From NCBI RefSeq assembly GCF_011759505.1, contig NZ_JAAOYO010000002.1, forward strand, positions 124,001 to 188,000: a DNA stretch of 64,000 nucleotides, given 5' to 3'. Source of the DNA: Curtobacterium salicis. GTDB lineage: Bacteria; Actinomycetota; Actinomycetes; Actinomycetales; Microbacteriaceae. The position numbers were made by a program, and so were the translations under genes. Positions 17,574 through 27,937 of this stretch are shown piece after piece; position 1 is the first letter of the stretch; every line of letters begins with the position of its first letter. The notes under the pieces are model-generated. The model had not been told where the DNA came from. It was given only the letters and a program-made list of their open reading frames with translations, and ran no database searches.

Positions 17574-19069
17574 TTCGTCCCGCCTTCGCGGTGCACCAGG
17601 TCCATCACGGCGCCGACCATGACGATCGAGCCGGCGACCAGGACCATCGCGTCCTCGGCGTCGGCGTCGTCGGCCAGGTCACGCGCCTCCTGCAGGGCCC
17701 CGACGAGCGACGGCTCGACGACCACCCGGTCGTTGCCGACCTCGTCGACGACGACCCGGGCGAACTCGTCGGCGTCGAGTGCCCGCTCCCCCGGCGGCTG
17801 CGTCACGACGAACGTGGCGACGGTGTCCTTCAGGGCGCGGACGAACCCGCGGGCGTCCTTGTCGCGGAGGATCCCGACGACGCCGACGACGTGCCCGGAC
17901 GGGAACGCCACCGGCAGCGCATCGGCGAGGGCCTTCGCACCGTGCGGGTTGTGCGCCGCGTCGACCACGACGGTCGGCCCGGTCGCGATCGGCTGCAGCC
18001 GACCCGGGCTCGTCGCGTTCGCGAGCCCCTCGCTGAGGACGTCCTCGTCGAGCGCCTGGCTGCCCCGACCGAGGAACGACTCGACGGCAGCGATCGCGAC
18101 GGCGGCGTTGTGGGCCTGGTGGGCGCCGAAGAGCGGCACGAACAGGTCGTCGTAGGTGCCGGCGATGCCCTGCACGCTGACGAGCTGTCCGCCGACGGCC
18201 GGGGTGTCGCTGGTGACCCGGAATCCCTGCGAGCTCGGCCCGCCCTCGACCGCGAGGGTCGACTCGGTGAGCTCGGCCGCCCGCTCGAGTTCGGCGAGGG
18301 CCTCGGGGACCTGGGCCGCCGTGACCACGGACGAGGACGGCTTCACGATGCCCGACTTCGTCCGCGCGATCTCGGCGACGGTGTTGCCGAGCTGCTTCGC
18401 GTGGTCGATGGCGATCGGGGTGAAGACCTGCACCTGGCTCTGCACGACGTTGGTGGAGTCCCACTCGCCGCCCATGCCGACCTCGATCACGGCGACGTCG
18501 ACGGGCGCCTCGGCGAAGCACGCCAGAGCCAGGACGGTCAGGGCCTCGAAGAACGTCAGCGGCAGCTCGCCCTTCGCGGTGAGCTCGGCGTCGGTGATCT
18601 CGAGGATCGGGGTGATGTCGTCCCAGTTCTCGACGAAGCGGCTCGACTCGATGGGCTCGCCGTCGATGACGATGCGCTCCCGGATCGACACCAGGTGCGG
18701 GCTGGTCATCAGGCCGGTGCGCAGGCCGTGGGCGCGGACGATGCTCTCGGTCATCCGGGCCGTGGACGTCTTGCCGTTCGTCCCCGTGATGTGGATCACC
18801 GGGTAGGCCAGGTGCGGGTCGCCCAGGAGCTCGACGGCGCGACGTGTCGCGGTCAAGCGGTGCTCGGGCGACTGCTCGCCGACCCGGGCGTACAGGGCGG
18901 CCTCGACGCGCTTGACCTCGTCGTCGTCACCCCCGAACGGCAGGGCGTCACCGGGCGCGGTGTCGCCCGCGGGACCGACGGGGATCTCGACGCCGTCGGG
19001 TGCGACGTCGTCGGGGGCCATGTCGTCCGTGTCGTCGTCGTGTGCGTCGTACTCGTTGCGCTCGCTCAT
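17570..19069 (-). CDS. folC: Bifunctional folylpolyglutamate/dihydrofolate synthase
   Basis: Adds glutamates to folates and may join dihydropteroate to glutamate. The 499 residues have the Mur-ligase-type P-loop [13 protein letters not shown], the downstream TSPHL motif, and [14 protein letters not shown] in the C-terminal domain. An acidic N-terminal extension of about 45 residues ([13 protein letters not shown]) precedes the core. The start overlaps the ileS stop by 4 nt (ATGA). Confidence 0.94.
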   Translation of the reverse strand: MSERNEYDAHDDDTDDMAPDDVAPDGVEIPVGPAGDTAPGDALPFGGDDDEVKRVEAALYARVGEQSPEHRLTATRRAVELLGDPHLAYPVIHITGTNGKTSTARMTESIVRAHGLRTGLMTSPHLVSIRERIVIDGEPIESSRFVENWDDITPILEITDAELTAKGELPLTFFEALTVLALACFAEAPVDVAVIEVGMGGEWDSTNVVQSQVQVFTPIAIDHAKQLGNTVAEIARTKSGIVKPSSSVVTAAQVPEALAELERAAELTESTLAVEGGPSSQGFRVTSDTPAVGGQLVSVQGIAGTYDDLFVPLFGAHQAHNAAVAIAAVESFLGRGSQALDEDVLSEGLANATSPGRLQPIATGPTVVVDAAHNPHGAKALADALPVAFPSGHVVGVVGILRDKDARGFVRALKDTVATFVVTQPPGERALDADEFARVVVDEVGNDRVVVEPSLVGALQEARDLADDADAEDAMVLVAGSIVMVGAVMDLVHREGGTK

Positions 19070-22000
19070 GCGCGTGCCACCTCCACGGACACCTTCGCGT
19101 CGTCGCCGACCTCGGTCGGGGTGTCGTCCGCGGCGAAGTCGGTCGCGACGACGTCGATCGACGTCGCCAGGGTCTCGCCGGCGATCAGCCGGTCGTGCGC
19201 CCGCACCGCGTCCGCGGCGGCGGTCGACACCCGGAGCGTCAGGGCGATCCGGTCGCCGACGTCCAGTCCGGCGTCACGGCGGGCCTGCTGCACGGCGCGG
19301 ACGACGTCACGGGCCAGGCCCTCGGCCTCGAGCTCCGGCGTGGTGACGGTGTCGAGGACGACGAAGCCGCCGCCGTCGAGGAACGCCACGGCCGTCGCGG
19401 CGTCCGCCACGGTGAGGTCGAGCGTGTACTCGCCCTCGACCAGGTCGATGCCGCCGACGGTCACGCCGGTGTCGGTGGCCACCCAGTCGCCCTTCTTGGC
19501 GGCCGGGATCACCTGCTGCACGGCCTTGCCGATGCGCGGTCCGGCGGCGCGGGCGTTGACGGTGAGCTTCCGCTCGATGCCGTACTGCGCCAGCGACTCC
19601 TCGGCCTGCTCCTCGAGCACGACGCGCTTGACGTTGAGCTCGTCGCGGAGGATGTCCGCGAACGGTTCGACCGCGGCGGGGTCCGGCACGACGAGCGTCA
19701 GCGTCGCCAGCGGCAGACGGACCCGCTTGCCCGTCGACTTGCGGAGCGCGAGCCCCTTCGAGGCGACGTCGCGCACCCGGTCCATCGCGTCGACGAGGGC
19801 GTCGTCCGCGGGGAACTCGGCAGCGTCCGGCCAGTCGGTCAGGTGCACGCTGCGGTCACCGGTCAGGCCCTTCCAGACCTCCTCGGTGACGAGCGGAGCC
19901 AGCGGCGCCGAAACCCGGGCGAGCGTCTCGAGGACCGTGAACAGCGTGTCGAACGCGGCACGGGCCTCCGGCGAGGACGGTGCACCGGCCCAGAACTTGT
20001 CACGCGAGCGTCGGACGTACCAGTTGGTGAGCACGTCGGCGAAGTCGCGGATCGCCTGGGCAGCCAGCGGGGTGTCGAGCGCGTCGAGGTGCGTCGTGAC
20101 GTCCGCGACGAGCACCCGGGTCTTCGCGAGCAGGTACCGGTCGAGCACGTCCGTCGAGTCGGTCCGACGCTGGGCCTGGTACCCCTCGCTGCCCGAGGCG
20201 TTCGCGTAGAGGGTGAAGAAGTAGTACGTCGACCACAGCGGCAGCAGGAACTCGCGCACGCCCTGGCGGATGCCCTCTTCGGTGACGACGAGGTTGCCGC
20301 CGCGGATCACCGACGACGACATGAGGAACCAGCGCATGGCGTCGGCACCGTCGCGGTCGAAGACCTCGGAGACGTCCGGGTAGTTGCGGAGCGACTTCGA
20401 CATCTTCTGGCCGTCGGAGCCCAGCACGATGCCGTGGCTGATGACGTTCGTGAACGCCGGCCGGTCGAACAGCGCCGTGGAGAGCACGTGCATGACGTAG
20501 AACCAGCCGCGCGTCTGCCCGATGTACTCGACGATGAAGTCGGCCGGGCTGTGGCTGTCGAACCACTCCCGGTTCTCGAACGGGTAGTGCACCTGGGCGT
20601 ACGGCATCGAGCCGGAGTCGAACCAGACGTCGAACACGTCGGTGATCCGGCGCATGGTCGAGTTGCCGGTGGGGTCGTCGGGGTTCGGACGCGTCAGGTC
20701 GTCGATGAACGGCCGGTGCAGGTCGACCTTGCCCTCCGCGTTCAACGGCAGACGACCGAAGTCGCGCTCGATGTCCGCGAGGGATCCGTACACGTCGGTG
20801 CGCGGGTACTCGGGGTCGTCGGACTGCCAGACCGGGATCGGCGTGCCGAAGTACCGGTTGCGGGACACCGACCAGTCGATGGCGTTGCCGACCCACTTGC
20901 CGAACTGCCCGTCCTTGACGTTGTCCGGCACCCAGGTGATGTCCTGGTTGAGCTCGCCCATGCGGTCGCGCAGCTCGGTCACGCGGACGAACCACGACGA
21001 GACGGCCTTGTAGATCAGGGGCTTGCGGCAGCGCCAGCAGTGCGGGTAGCTGTGCTCGTAGGACGCCTGGCGGAGCAGTCGTCCGGCGTCACGCACGGCC
21101 TTCGTCAGCGGCTTGTTCGCATCCGACCAGAGCATGCCGGCGACCTCGCCGAACTGGGACGTGAAGACGCCGCCGTCGTCGAGCGAGAGCACCACGGGGA
21201 TGCCGGCCGCCGCACACACCTCTTGGTCGTCGGCACCGTAGGCCGGGGCCTGGTGGACGATGCCGGTGCCCTCACCGGTCTCCACGTACTCGGCGACCAG
21301 GATCCGCCAGCCGTTCTCCATGCCCTCGGTCTCCGCGAGGAAGTCGAACAGACGCTCGTAGGTGACGCCGTCGAGGTCACGGCCCGCGATCGTGCGCGAG
21401 ACGGCCTCCGTCGCGGCCTCGGCGGACTCGTACCCGAGGTCCTTCGCGTGCGCGGCCACCGTGTCGGCGGCGAGCAGGTACGTGGTGGGCGCCGTCGAGT
21501 CGGAACCGGCGCTGCCACCGTCAGCCGCGCCTCCCGGCCCGGCCGGCACGACCGCGTACGCGATCTCCGGACCGACCGCGAGCGCGGCGTTCGTCGGCAG
21601 CGTCCACGGCGTCGTCGTCCAGGCGAGGGCGCGCACGCCGGCCAGGCCGAGCTCGTCCGCACGGGCGCCCGTCAGCGGGAACGCGACGGTGACGGACTGG
21701 TCCTGACGCATCTTGTAGACGTCGTCGTCCATGCGCAGCTCGTGGTTGGACAGCGGCGTCTGGTCGTTCCAGCAGTACGGCAGGACGCGGAAGCCCTCGT
21801 ACGCCAGGCCCTTGTCCCACAGGCTCTTCCACGCCCAGAGCACGCTCTCCATGTAGGTGACGTCGAGGGTCTTGTAGTCGTCCTCGAAGTCGACCCAGCG
21901 CGCCTGACGGGTGACGTACTGCTGCCACTCGTCGGTGTACTGCAGGACGGACTTCTTCGCGGCCGCGTTGAAGACGTCGATGCCCATGGCGTCGATCTCG

Positions 22001-22365
22001 TGCTTCTCGGTGATGCCGAGCTGGCGCATCGCCTCGAGCTCGGCGGGCAGACCGTGGGTGTCCCAGCCGAACCGGCGGTGCACCTGCTTGCCGCGCATGG
22101 TCTGGTAGCGCGGGAAGACGTCCTTGGCGTAGCCGGTCAGCAGGTGGCCGTAGTGCGGCAGGCCGTTGGCGAAGGGCGGGCCGTCGTAGAACGTCCACTC
22201 GTCCGCACCCTGGCGCTGCGCGATGGAGGCCCGGAACGTGTCGTCGCCCTTCCAGAAGGCGAGGATGCCGTCCTCGACCGCGGGGAAGGACGGGGACGGG
22301 GAGACACCGTCCGCGCCGTTCGACGAGGCGTCGTTCTCGGGATCGCGGTTCAGGGGGTAACGCAC
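19066..22365 (-). CDS. ileS: Isoleucine--tRNA ligase
   Basis: Charges tRNA-Ile and edits misactivated valine. The 1,099-residue class I synthetase has HYGH at residues 71-74 ([11 protein letters not shown]), the CP1 editing domain in the middle, and KMSKS near residue 650 ([13 protein letters not shown]). Length and HYGH fit the eukaryote-like IleRS2 branch common in actinobacteria, a branch known for low mupirocin sensitivity; that trait is inference here. GTG start at 22365 is set by AGGAG 8 nt upstream, and that Shine-Dalgarno lies inside a T-box leader. Confidence 0.96.
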   Translation of the reverse strand: MRYPLNRDPENDASSNGADGVSPSPSFPAVEDGILAFWKGDDTFRASIAQRQGADEWTFYDGPPFANGLPHYGHLLTGYAKDVFPRYQTMRGKQVHRRFGWDTHGLPAELEAMRQLGITEKHEIDAMGIDVFNAAAKKSVLQYTDEWQQYVTRQARWVDFEDDYKTLDVTYMESVLWAWKSLWDKGLAYEGFRVLPYCWNDQTPLSNHELRMDDDVYKMRQDQSVTVAFPLTGARADELGLAGVRALAWTTTPWTLPTNAALAVGPEIAYAVVPAGPGGAADGGSAGSDSTAPTTYLLAADTVAAHAKDLGYESAEAATEAVSRTIAGRDLDGVTYERLFDFLAETEGMENGWRILVAEYVETGEGTGIVHQAPAYGADDQEVCAAAGIPVVLSLDDGGVFTSQFGEVAGMLWSDANKPLTKAVRDAGRLLRQASYEHSYPHCWRCRKPLIYKAVSSWFVRVTELRDRMGELNQDITWVPDNVKDGQFGKWVGNAIDWSVSRNRYFGTPIPVWQSDDPEYPRTDVYGSLADIERDFGRLPLNAEGKVDLHRPFIDDLTRPNPDDPTGNSTMRRITDVFDVWFDSGSMPYAQVHYPFENREWFDSHSPADFIVEYIGQTRGWFYVMHVLSTALFDRPAFTNVISHGIVLGSDGQKMSKSLRNYPDVSEVFDRDGADAMRWFLMSSSVIRGGNLVVTEEGIRQGVREFLLPLWSTYYFFTLYANASGSEGYQAQRRTDSTDVLDRYLLAKTRVLVADVTTHLDALDTPLAAQAIRDFADVLTNWYVRRSRDKFWAGAPSSPEARAAFDTLFTVLETLARVSAPLAPLVTEEVWKGLTGDRSVHLTDWPDAAEFPADDALVDAMDRVRDVASKGLALRKSTGKRVRLPLATLTLVVPDPAAVEPFADILRDELNVKRVVLEEQAEESLAQYGIERKLTVNARAAGPRIGKAVQQVIPAAKKGDWVATDTGVTVGGIDLVEGEYTLDLTVADAATAVAFLDGGGFVVLDTVTTPELEAEGLARDVVRAVQQARRDAGLDVGDRIALTLRVSTAAADAVRAHDRLIAGETLATSIDVVATDFAADDTPTEVGDDAKVSVEVARA

Positions 22366-22382
22366 CGGATGGCTCCTGGAGG

Positions 22383-22580
22383 TCGGTGGAACTGGACCAC
22401 GAGGACGGAGCCTGCGCTCCGCGGTACCACCTCGCTTGCCTCGGACCGGCGCGACCGCCTGCTCGTGACCACTCTGTGTCGGGGTGATGACGGTCCCGAA
22501 CCCGTCCGGTTCTACTGACGGCCCCCGTCGGGTGCCGCGTTCTTCCGGATGACTCCCCGGTGATGGCCGGATCGACGCCT
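22383..22580 (-). ncRNA. ileS T-box riboswitch, actinobacterial ultrashort translational type
   Basis: On the minus strand the leader has a Stem I with the specifier ATC (22564-22562) in GGCCATCACCGGGGAG, then GGAAGAACG and AGTAGAACCGGACGGG text known from actinobacterial ileS leaders. The T-box sequence GCGAGGTGGTACCGCG (22435-22420) is followed by a GGAGC/GCTCC stem and then the AGGAG that serves ileS. Uncharged tRNA-Ile(GAU) should pair with ATC and, through its CCA end, with TGG in the T-box bulge, freeing the Shine-Dalgarno. No terminator is seen, so control is probably translational. Confidence 0.9.
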
Positions 22581-22619
22581 GTTGTGTCCGAGTCTACCGG
22601 ACGGGAGCATGCTGGAGCG

Positions 22620-23693
22620 ATGCCCTCGTCGACGTCATCCGAGGCTCCGGAGACCACTCCGGACGCCTCGTCCTCCAGCTCGCAACAGAAGCCGGAGTCC
22701 CTGCTCACGGTCCTCATCGCGTTCGGCGCGAACCTGCTCGTCGCGATCGCGAAGTCCGTCGCCGCGATGCTCACCGGTTCCGCCTCGATGGTCGCCGAAG
22801 CCGCGCACTCGTGGGCGGACACCGGCAACGAGGTCTTCCTGCTCATCGCCGAACGCCGGGGTGCCCGGAAGCGCGACGCCCGGCACCCGCTCGGCTACGG
22901 CCGCGAGACCTACATCTGGTCGATGTTCGCCGCGTTCGGGCTCTTCACCGCGGGCGCGATCGTGTCGATCTACCACGGCATCACCGAGCTCGGGGACACC
23001 GGACCGGCCGAGGACGTCATGCTCAACTACATCGTGCTGGGGGTGTCGTTCCTGCTCGAGGGCACCAGCTTCCTGCAGGCCTTCCGCCAGGCGCACGGTG
23101 CCGCGACGAAGCGCCGGGTCCCGGTGCTCCGGCACGTCCTGCAGTCCTCGAACCCGACGCTCCGGGCCGTCTTCGCCGAGGACGCCGCCGCGCTCGTCGG
23201 CCTGGTCATCGCGTTCCTCGGCGTCTTCCTGCACCAGGTCACCGGCCTGGCCGTGTTCGACGCCATCGGGTCGATCGCGGTCGGCCTGCTGCTCGGTGTC
23301 GTCGCGGTCGTCCTCATCGACCGCAACCGCCGGTTCCTCCTCGGCGAGAGCACCTCGCCGGAGCTCGAGAACGCCGTGCTCGTCGAGCTGCTCGCCCGAG
23401 ACCAGGTCGAGAGCGTCAGCTACCTGCACCTGGAGTTCGTCGGGCCGTCACGGGTCTACATGGTCGCGGCCGTCGACCTGGTCGGCAACGACACCGAGGA
23501 GCACGTGGCGGCCCGGCTCCGGAAGATCGAGGAGTCGCTCGAGGCCAGCCAGTACGTCGAGGAGGCCGTGCTGACGTTGTCCGTGCCGGGCGCGGCCGTG
23601 CTGCGACCGACCGGGGAGGAGATCCCCGAGGTGGTCAAGGACGGGACGGTCGAGGACGTCGCCGCCGGCGGTGCCGGGACGCTCCGCGCCTGA
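22620..23693 (+). CDS. Cation diffusion facilitator family transporter
   Basis: Predicted proton-driven efflux of Zn, Fe or another divalent metal from the cytoplasm. The 357 residues have six helices, the TM2 metal motif HSWAD (EAAHSWADTGNE), the TM5 motif EDAAALVG, and a C-terminal cytoplasmic domain. The N-terminus is Ser/Thr-rich. ATG 22620 is preceded by GGAG. The His/Asp pattern with a second Asp resembles the broad Zn/Fe type, but selectivity cannot be read reliably. Confidence 0.88.
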   Translation: MPSSTSSEAPETTPDASSSSSQQKPESLLTVLIAFGANLLVAIAKSVAAMLTGSASMVAEAAHSWADTGNEVFLLIAERRGARKRDARHPLGYGRETYIWSMFAAFGLFTAGAIVSIYHGITELGDTGPAEDVMLNYIVLGVSFLLEGTSFLQAFRQAHGAATKRRVPVLRHVLQSSNPTLRAVFAEDAAALVGLVIAFLGVFLHQVTGLAVFDAIGSIAVGLLLGVVAVVLIDRNRRFLLGESTSPELENAVLVELLARDQVESVSYLHLEFVGPSRVYMVAAVDLVGNDTEEHVAARLRKIEESLEASQYVEEAVLTLSVPGAAVLRPTGEEIPEVVKDGTVEDVAAGGAGTLRA

Positions 23694-23750
23694 GCCGCCT
23701 GACCCGCCTGACCCGCCCGTGGCCTCGGGCGTCGGGGCGAGCGGTCGGTG

Positions 23751-24437
23751 TCAGCAGTCGGCGTCGGTGAACTCGAGGTCGACGGTCTTGTCGGAGCCCG
23801 GGAAGACGTACGAGTACCGCATCGCGATGTCCTCCTCGAGGATGTCGCGGGTGGCCGTCGTGGAGCAGAGGTTCGACAGCACCGAACTGCGGATCGCCCG
23901 CTCAGAGATCTGGGTCGGGTCGGCGGCGACGCTGTACCGGTAGTGGATCGCCTCGTCCTCGGCGTCGACCCCGGTCCACGTCGTGATCTCGTCGACCTGC
24001 TTCGGGAACGTCGTCTGCTCGGTGATCTTCGCGACGCCCTGGTCGACGAGGTCCTGCTTGGACGGGCCACCGAACGACGACAGCCCCCAGCGGACCAGCG
24101 CAGCGGCGACGAGGAACGCCAGGACACCGGCGACGACCACCAGGACCCGGCGGCCACGGGACGGCTGCGGGCGCGTGCCGTACGCGGCGGCTCCGCCGGG
24201 CTGGGCCATCGGAGCGCCCGGGCCCTGCCAGGGCTGCTGGCCCTGCGGGGCCGCCGGGTACTGCGGGGCGGCGGAGTACTGCGGTGCCGCTGCCGGGTCC
24301 TCCGGTGCCGCCGCCGGGTACTGCGGCTCCGCCGCCTCGCGGGGAGCCGCGGCCGCATCCTCGTCGTGGCGTTCCGGCTCCGGACCGCCCGCTCCGGACG
24401 ACGACGGCTGCTGCTGCTGTTCGGGTGTCTCGGACAC
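23751..24437 (-). CDS. Membrane-anchored protein with Pro/Ala/Gln-rich N-terminus
   Basis: Unrecognised 228-residue protein. Residues 1-95 are low complexity with PQYPAAP repeats, one transmembrane helix follows (about 97-117, RVLVVVAGVLAFLVAAALVR), and an extracytoplasmic domain of about 110 residues ends in DADC. Two cysteines (in LCSTTATRD and at the C-terminus) could form a disulfide, which would suit the VKOR/DsbA system. GTG start at 24437 follows GGGGGAA. Confidence 0.75.
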   Translation of the reverse strand: MSETPEQQQQPSSSGAGGPEPERHDEDAAAAPREAAEPQYPAAAPEDPAAAPQYSAAPQYPAAPQGQQPWQGPGAPMAQPGGAAAYGTRPQPSRGRRVLVVVAGVLAFLVAAALVRWGLSSFGGPSKQDLVDQGVAKITEQTTFPKQVDEITTWTGVDAEDEAIHYRYSVAADPTQISERAIRSSVLSNLCSTTATRDILEEDIAMRYSYVFPGSDKTVDLEFTDADC

Positions 24438-24574
24438 GGTTCCCCCTGGAGTCGACGGCCGTCCCCCTCGGACGACGCCTACAGAACCTACCAGCGGCGC
24501 GGCCCGGCACCGCGTGCAGCATCCCCGGGCTCAGGGGGCAGCGCCCCGGGCCCACGGATGCAGTGTCTCGGGGG

Positions 24575-25174
24575 CTAGCGGGCGTCGAGACCCGCGACCA
24601 CCGGGGTGAGGGCCGCGCCCACGTACTCGACGAGCGGTCGGCGACCGACCCCGTCCGTCACCCACACCCCGAACGCAGCCGCGGCCGCGCCGAGCATCGC
24701 CCCGGCGACCGTCTGCGGCCAGAGCGACCCCGGGTGCTCGCCGGTCCGCGCGGCCACGAACGACGCGACCGCCTGGTGCTGGGCGGTGACCCGGGTGGCC
24801 ACGCTCGCGACGAGCTCGGCGCCGACGTCCATCACCTCGGCCTGCGCGATGGCCCACGGCACTCGCTCCGGGTCGTGGGCACGGGCGGCGGCGAGCAGGG
24901 CGTCCTCGACCGCGCGGACGGCGCTCTTCTCGGTGGAGGTCGCCAGGTGCTGCGGCAGGTCCGCGACGGCCGCGTCGAGGTCGAGCCACATCACGTCGGA
25001 CTTCGCGGCGAAGTAGTTGAAGAAGGTGGCCCGACTGACCCCTGCGCGGGCGGCGATGTGGTCCACGGTGGTCTTCGTGTACCCCTGCTCGAGGAAGAGC
25101 TCGGCGGCGGCGTCCGCGAGCACCTCTGCGCTGGATCGTCGCGGTCGACCGCCTCGTCGGGTGGGTTCGTCCAT
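24575..25174 (-). CDS. TetR family transcriptional regulator
   Basis: The 199 residues begin with a basic arm (TRRGGRPRR), then a TetR HTH: AELFLEQGYTKTTVDHIA and GVSRATFFNYFAAKSD. The ligand domain is not diagnostic. It diverges from the ABC-transporter operon starting at 25207 with only a 32-nt gap, so it may repress that operon and itself. GGAG precedes the ATG. Confidence 0.88.
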   Translation of the reverse strand: MDEPTRRGGRPRRSSAEVLADAAAELFLEQGYTKTTVDHIAARAGVSRATFFNYFAAKSDVMWLDLDAAVADLPQHLATSTEKSAVRAVEDALLAAARAHDPERVPWAIAQAEVMDVGAELVASVATRVTAQHQAVASFVAARTGEHPGSLWPQTVAGAMLGAAAAAFGVWVTDGVGRRPLVEYVGAALTPVVAGLDAR

Positions 25175-25206
25175 GCCCTCCAGTAAACCGCTAGACTCGT
25201 CGAGCC

Positions 25207-26856
25207 ATGATCTTGGACCCAGTACAGAAAAGCCCGGCGCTGCGGCGCATCGTGACCGGCGTCGCCAGCGCGGCCACGATCCTCCTGGCCGTCACCGCCT
25301 GCTCCGGCGGTGGCGCCCCCGGTGACAGCAGCACCCCGGTGCGCGGCGGCACGCTGACCTACGCGTCCGGTGACGCCGAGCCGACCTGCCTCGACCCCCA
25401 CGTCGGCGGCAACTACCCGCAGGCGCTCCTGTCGACGCAGTACATCGAAGAGCTGGTCGGTCTCGACGACGGCAAGCCGACGCCGGAGCTCGCCACGAAG
25501 TGGGCCACGAGCAACGACGGCAAGACGCTCACCTTCACGCTCCGCGACGACGTGACGTTCACCGACGGCACCCCGTTCGACGCCGCCGCCGTCGTCGCGA
25601 ACATCGAGCACGTGCAGGACCCGGCGACCGCGTCGAGCACCGGGTACCTCGCGCTGCAGTCGATCACGAAGGCCACGGCCACCGACGACCAGACGGTCAC
25701 CCTGTCGCTGAGCCGCCCGGACGCCGCACTGCTCGAGTCGTTCTCGCAGCCCTGGGTCGGCATGGAGTCGCCGAAGGCCCTGCAGCGCAAGCAGGCCACG
25801 AACTGCGAGTCCCCCGTCGGCACCGGCCCGTTCCGGGTCACCGACTGGAAGCACGGCGACCGCGTCACCCTGACGAAGAACGCCGACTACACACCGCTCG
25901 GCGGCTCGACCACGAAGCCCCGGCTCGACGGGCTGACCTGGCGCTTCCTGCCGGACTCGACCTCCCGCTACGCGGCGCTGCAGTCCGGGCAGGTCGACGT
26001 CATCGACAACGCCCAGCCCGACCAGCTCAAGGCCGCATCGTCGAAGGCCGCCATCCGTGACCTCGACGCGCCCCGCCCCGGTGCATCGAACAGGCTCGAG
26101 CTGAACTCCGGTCACGGGGTGTTCCAGGACGAGTCCGTCCGCAAGGCCTTCATCGCCGCGGCCGAGATCGACCCCGGCCTCGAGTCGCTCTTCCTCGGCA
26201 CCGCGAAGCGCTCGTACTCGGTGCTGTCGAGCGTCGAGCCGACGTCGTACTCGGACCAGGCGCTCTTCGCCTACGACCCGTCCGAGGCGAAGCGCCTGCT
26301 CGACGCCGCCGGCTGGAAGCCGAACAGCGACGGCGTCCGCGAGAAGGACGGCAAGCCGCTCACCGTCACGTTCCCGGTCTCGACGAACCAGTCGGTGCCC
26401 GCCGAACGCAGCCTGTTCCAGCAGATCCAGGCCTCCGAGGCGAAGGTCGGCATCTCGGTGAAGCTCGAAGAACTCGACCTGTCCAGCTGGTACGCCGCCC
26501 TGGCGAAGAACCAGTACGACGTCGTGAGCGCGCCGTACACGAAGGTCGGCCCGGACGTCCTCCGCATCCTCTACGACTCCGCGTCGATCACGCCGGCGCC
26601 GTCCGGGTACTTCGCGAACCTCGCCCAGCTCGACGACCCGGTGCTCGACCGGCTGCTCGAGCGAGCGGCGCAGACCGCGGACTCGTCCGAGCGCGCCGAC
26701 CTCGTCGAACAGGCACAGAAGACGATCCTCGAGAGCCGGACCGTCCTGCCGCTCTACGACCAGCAGAACCACTTCCTGTACCGCTCGGCCGTGCACGGCA
26801 TCTCGACCACGTCGGTCTCGACGCCGTGGTTCGGGACCGCTTGGCTCGCCCGCTGA
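25207..26856 (+). CDS. Peptide/nickel-type ABC transporter substrate-binding lipoprotein
   Basis: Extracytoplasmic solute receptor of SBP family 5. The 549 residues have a lipobox with C32 (LLAVTACSGG), then the family text YASGDAEPTCLDPHVGG and FTLRDDVTFTDGTPFDAAAVVANI. Transport substrate is unknown, probably oligopeptides or similar molecules. TAGACT (25192-25197) sits 9 nt before the ATG, so the leader is minimal. It is the first gene of a complete four-gene transporter operon. Confidence 0.92.
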   Translation: MILDPVQKSPALRRIVTGVASAATILLAVTACSGGGAPGDSSTPVRGGTLTYASGDAEPTCLDPHVGGNYPQALLSTQYIEELVGLDDGKPTPELATKWATSNDGKTLTFTLRDDVTFTDGTPFDAAAVVANIEHVQDPATASSTGYLALQSITKATATDDQTVTLSLSRPDAALLESFSQPWVGMESPKALQRKQATNCESPVGTGPFRVTDWKHGDRVTLTKNADYTPLGGSTTKPRLDGLTWRFLPDSTSRYAALQSGQVDVIDNAQPDQLKAASSKAAIRDLDAPRPGASNRLELNSGHGVFQDESVRKAFIAAAEIDPGLESLFLGTAKRSYSVLSSVEPTSYSDQALFAYDPSEAKRLLDAAGWKPNSDGVREKDGKPLTVTFPVSTNQSVPAERSLFQQIQASEAKVGISVKLEELDLSSWYAALAKNQYDVVSAPYTKVGPDVLRILYDSASITPAPSGYFANLAQLDDPVLDRLLERAAQTADSSERADLVEQAQKTILESRTVLPLYDQQNHFLYRSAVHGISTTSVSTPWFGTAWLAR

Positions 26857-26863
26857 CCGACCG

Positions 26864-27937
26864 GTGGCACGCAGTCCGCTGACGGCCGGGAGGCCCAGCT
26901 CCCGTCCGCCCCGCAGCTCTCCCACCGTCGGGTGGGCGAGTTGGGCGGTGCGCCGGCTCCTCGGCGGTGTCGGGGTCCTGTGGGCGGTCGCGACGATCGT
27001 GTTCGTCGCGATCCGTCTGATCCCGGGAGACCCGGCTCTCGCGATCCTCGGCGGTCCGGGGTCGCAGGCCTCGGCCGAGGCGGTGACGCAAGTCCGCCAC
27101 GAGTACGGCCTGGACCGACCGGTGCTCGTGCAGTACGCGGTGTTCCTCGGACGCCTGGCGAGCGGGCAGCTCGGCGACTCGTACGCGTTCCGCACGCCGG
27201 TGTCGACGCTGCTGGCGCAGGAGCTGCCGGTCACGCTGACGCTCGCGGTCGCGGGACTCGTCGTCGCCTGGCTGCTCGCGGTCGGCGCCGCGTGGTGGTC
27301 GACGCAGCGCGGCCGGATCGCGGCGCTGCTCACCACCGGGCTGTCGGTGACCGCCAGCGTGATGCCGCACTTCTGGCTCGGCAGCGTGCTCATCGTCGTC
27401 TTCGCCAGCAGCCTCGGTTGGGTGCCCGCGGTCAGCGACGGGACCGTCCGCGGCTGGGTCCTGCCGGTGCTCGTCGTGGCGGTGCCGGTCGCCGGGTACC
27501 TGGCCGAGACGATCCGCGACGGCGTGGTGGATGCGCAACGGTCGGCGTTCGCGCTCGCGGCCCGGGGTCGGGGTGAGTCCCGCGCGGGGCTGTTCGGTCG
27601 GCACCTGCTCCGGCACGCGGCCCTGCCCGGCATCGCCCTGTCCGCCTGGGCCTTCGGGTCGCTGGTGTCCGGCGCGGTGGTCGTCGAGTCGGTGTTCGCG
27701 CTGCCCGGCATCGGACGTGCGCTCGTGACCGCCGTGACGCAGCGGGACATGCCCCTCGTCGCCGGGATCGCCCTCGTGTCGGCGGCGGCGTACGTGGTGG
27801 TGCTCGCCGTGGCGGACCTCGTCGAGCGGGCGGTCGACCCGCGCGGCGCCGATCGCGGACCCCGTGCCGGCGACCGGGCGCGCCGCGCAGGCCGGGCCAC
27901 CGCGGGGACGACGTCGGACGAGGCGGTGGCGCGGTGA
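26864..27937 (+). CDS. ABC transporter permease, DppB type
   Basis: First membrane subunit of the oligopeptide-type importer. The 357 residues have a Pro/Ser-rich N-terminus, the family segment FVAIRLIPGDPA, six helices, and the EAA-like loop ARGRGESRAGLFGRHLLRHA. GTG start at 26864, 7 nt after the receptor stop. Confidence 0.9.
   Translation: MARSPLTAGRPSSRPPRSSPTVGWASWAVRRLLGGVGVLWAVATIVFVAIRLIPGDPALAILGGPGSQASAEAVTQVRHEYGLDRPVLVQYAVFLGRLASGQLGDSYAFRTPVSTLLAQELPVTLTLAVAGLVVAWLLAVGAAWWSTQRGRIAALLTTGLSVTASVMPHFWLGSVLIVVFASSLGWVPAVSDGTVRGWVLPVLVVAVPVAGYLAETIRDGVVDAQRSAFALAARGRGESRAGLFGRHLLRHAALPGIALSAWAFGSLVSGAVVVESVFALPGIGRALVTAVTQRDMPLVAGIALVSAAAYVVVLAVADLVERAVDPRGADRGPRAGDRARRAGRATAGTTSDEAVAR

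Noticed and set aside
19000-22518. Plus-strand open frame of 1,172 codons opposite ileS
   Set aside because: Antisense shadow of ileS; no domain text, and it crosses the T-box leader.
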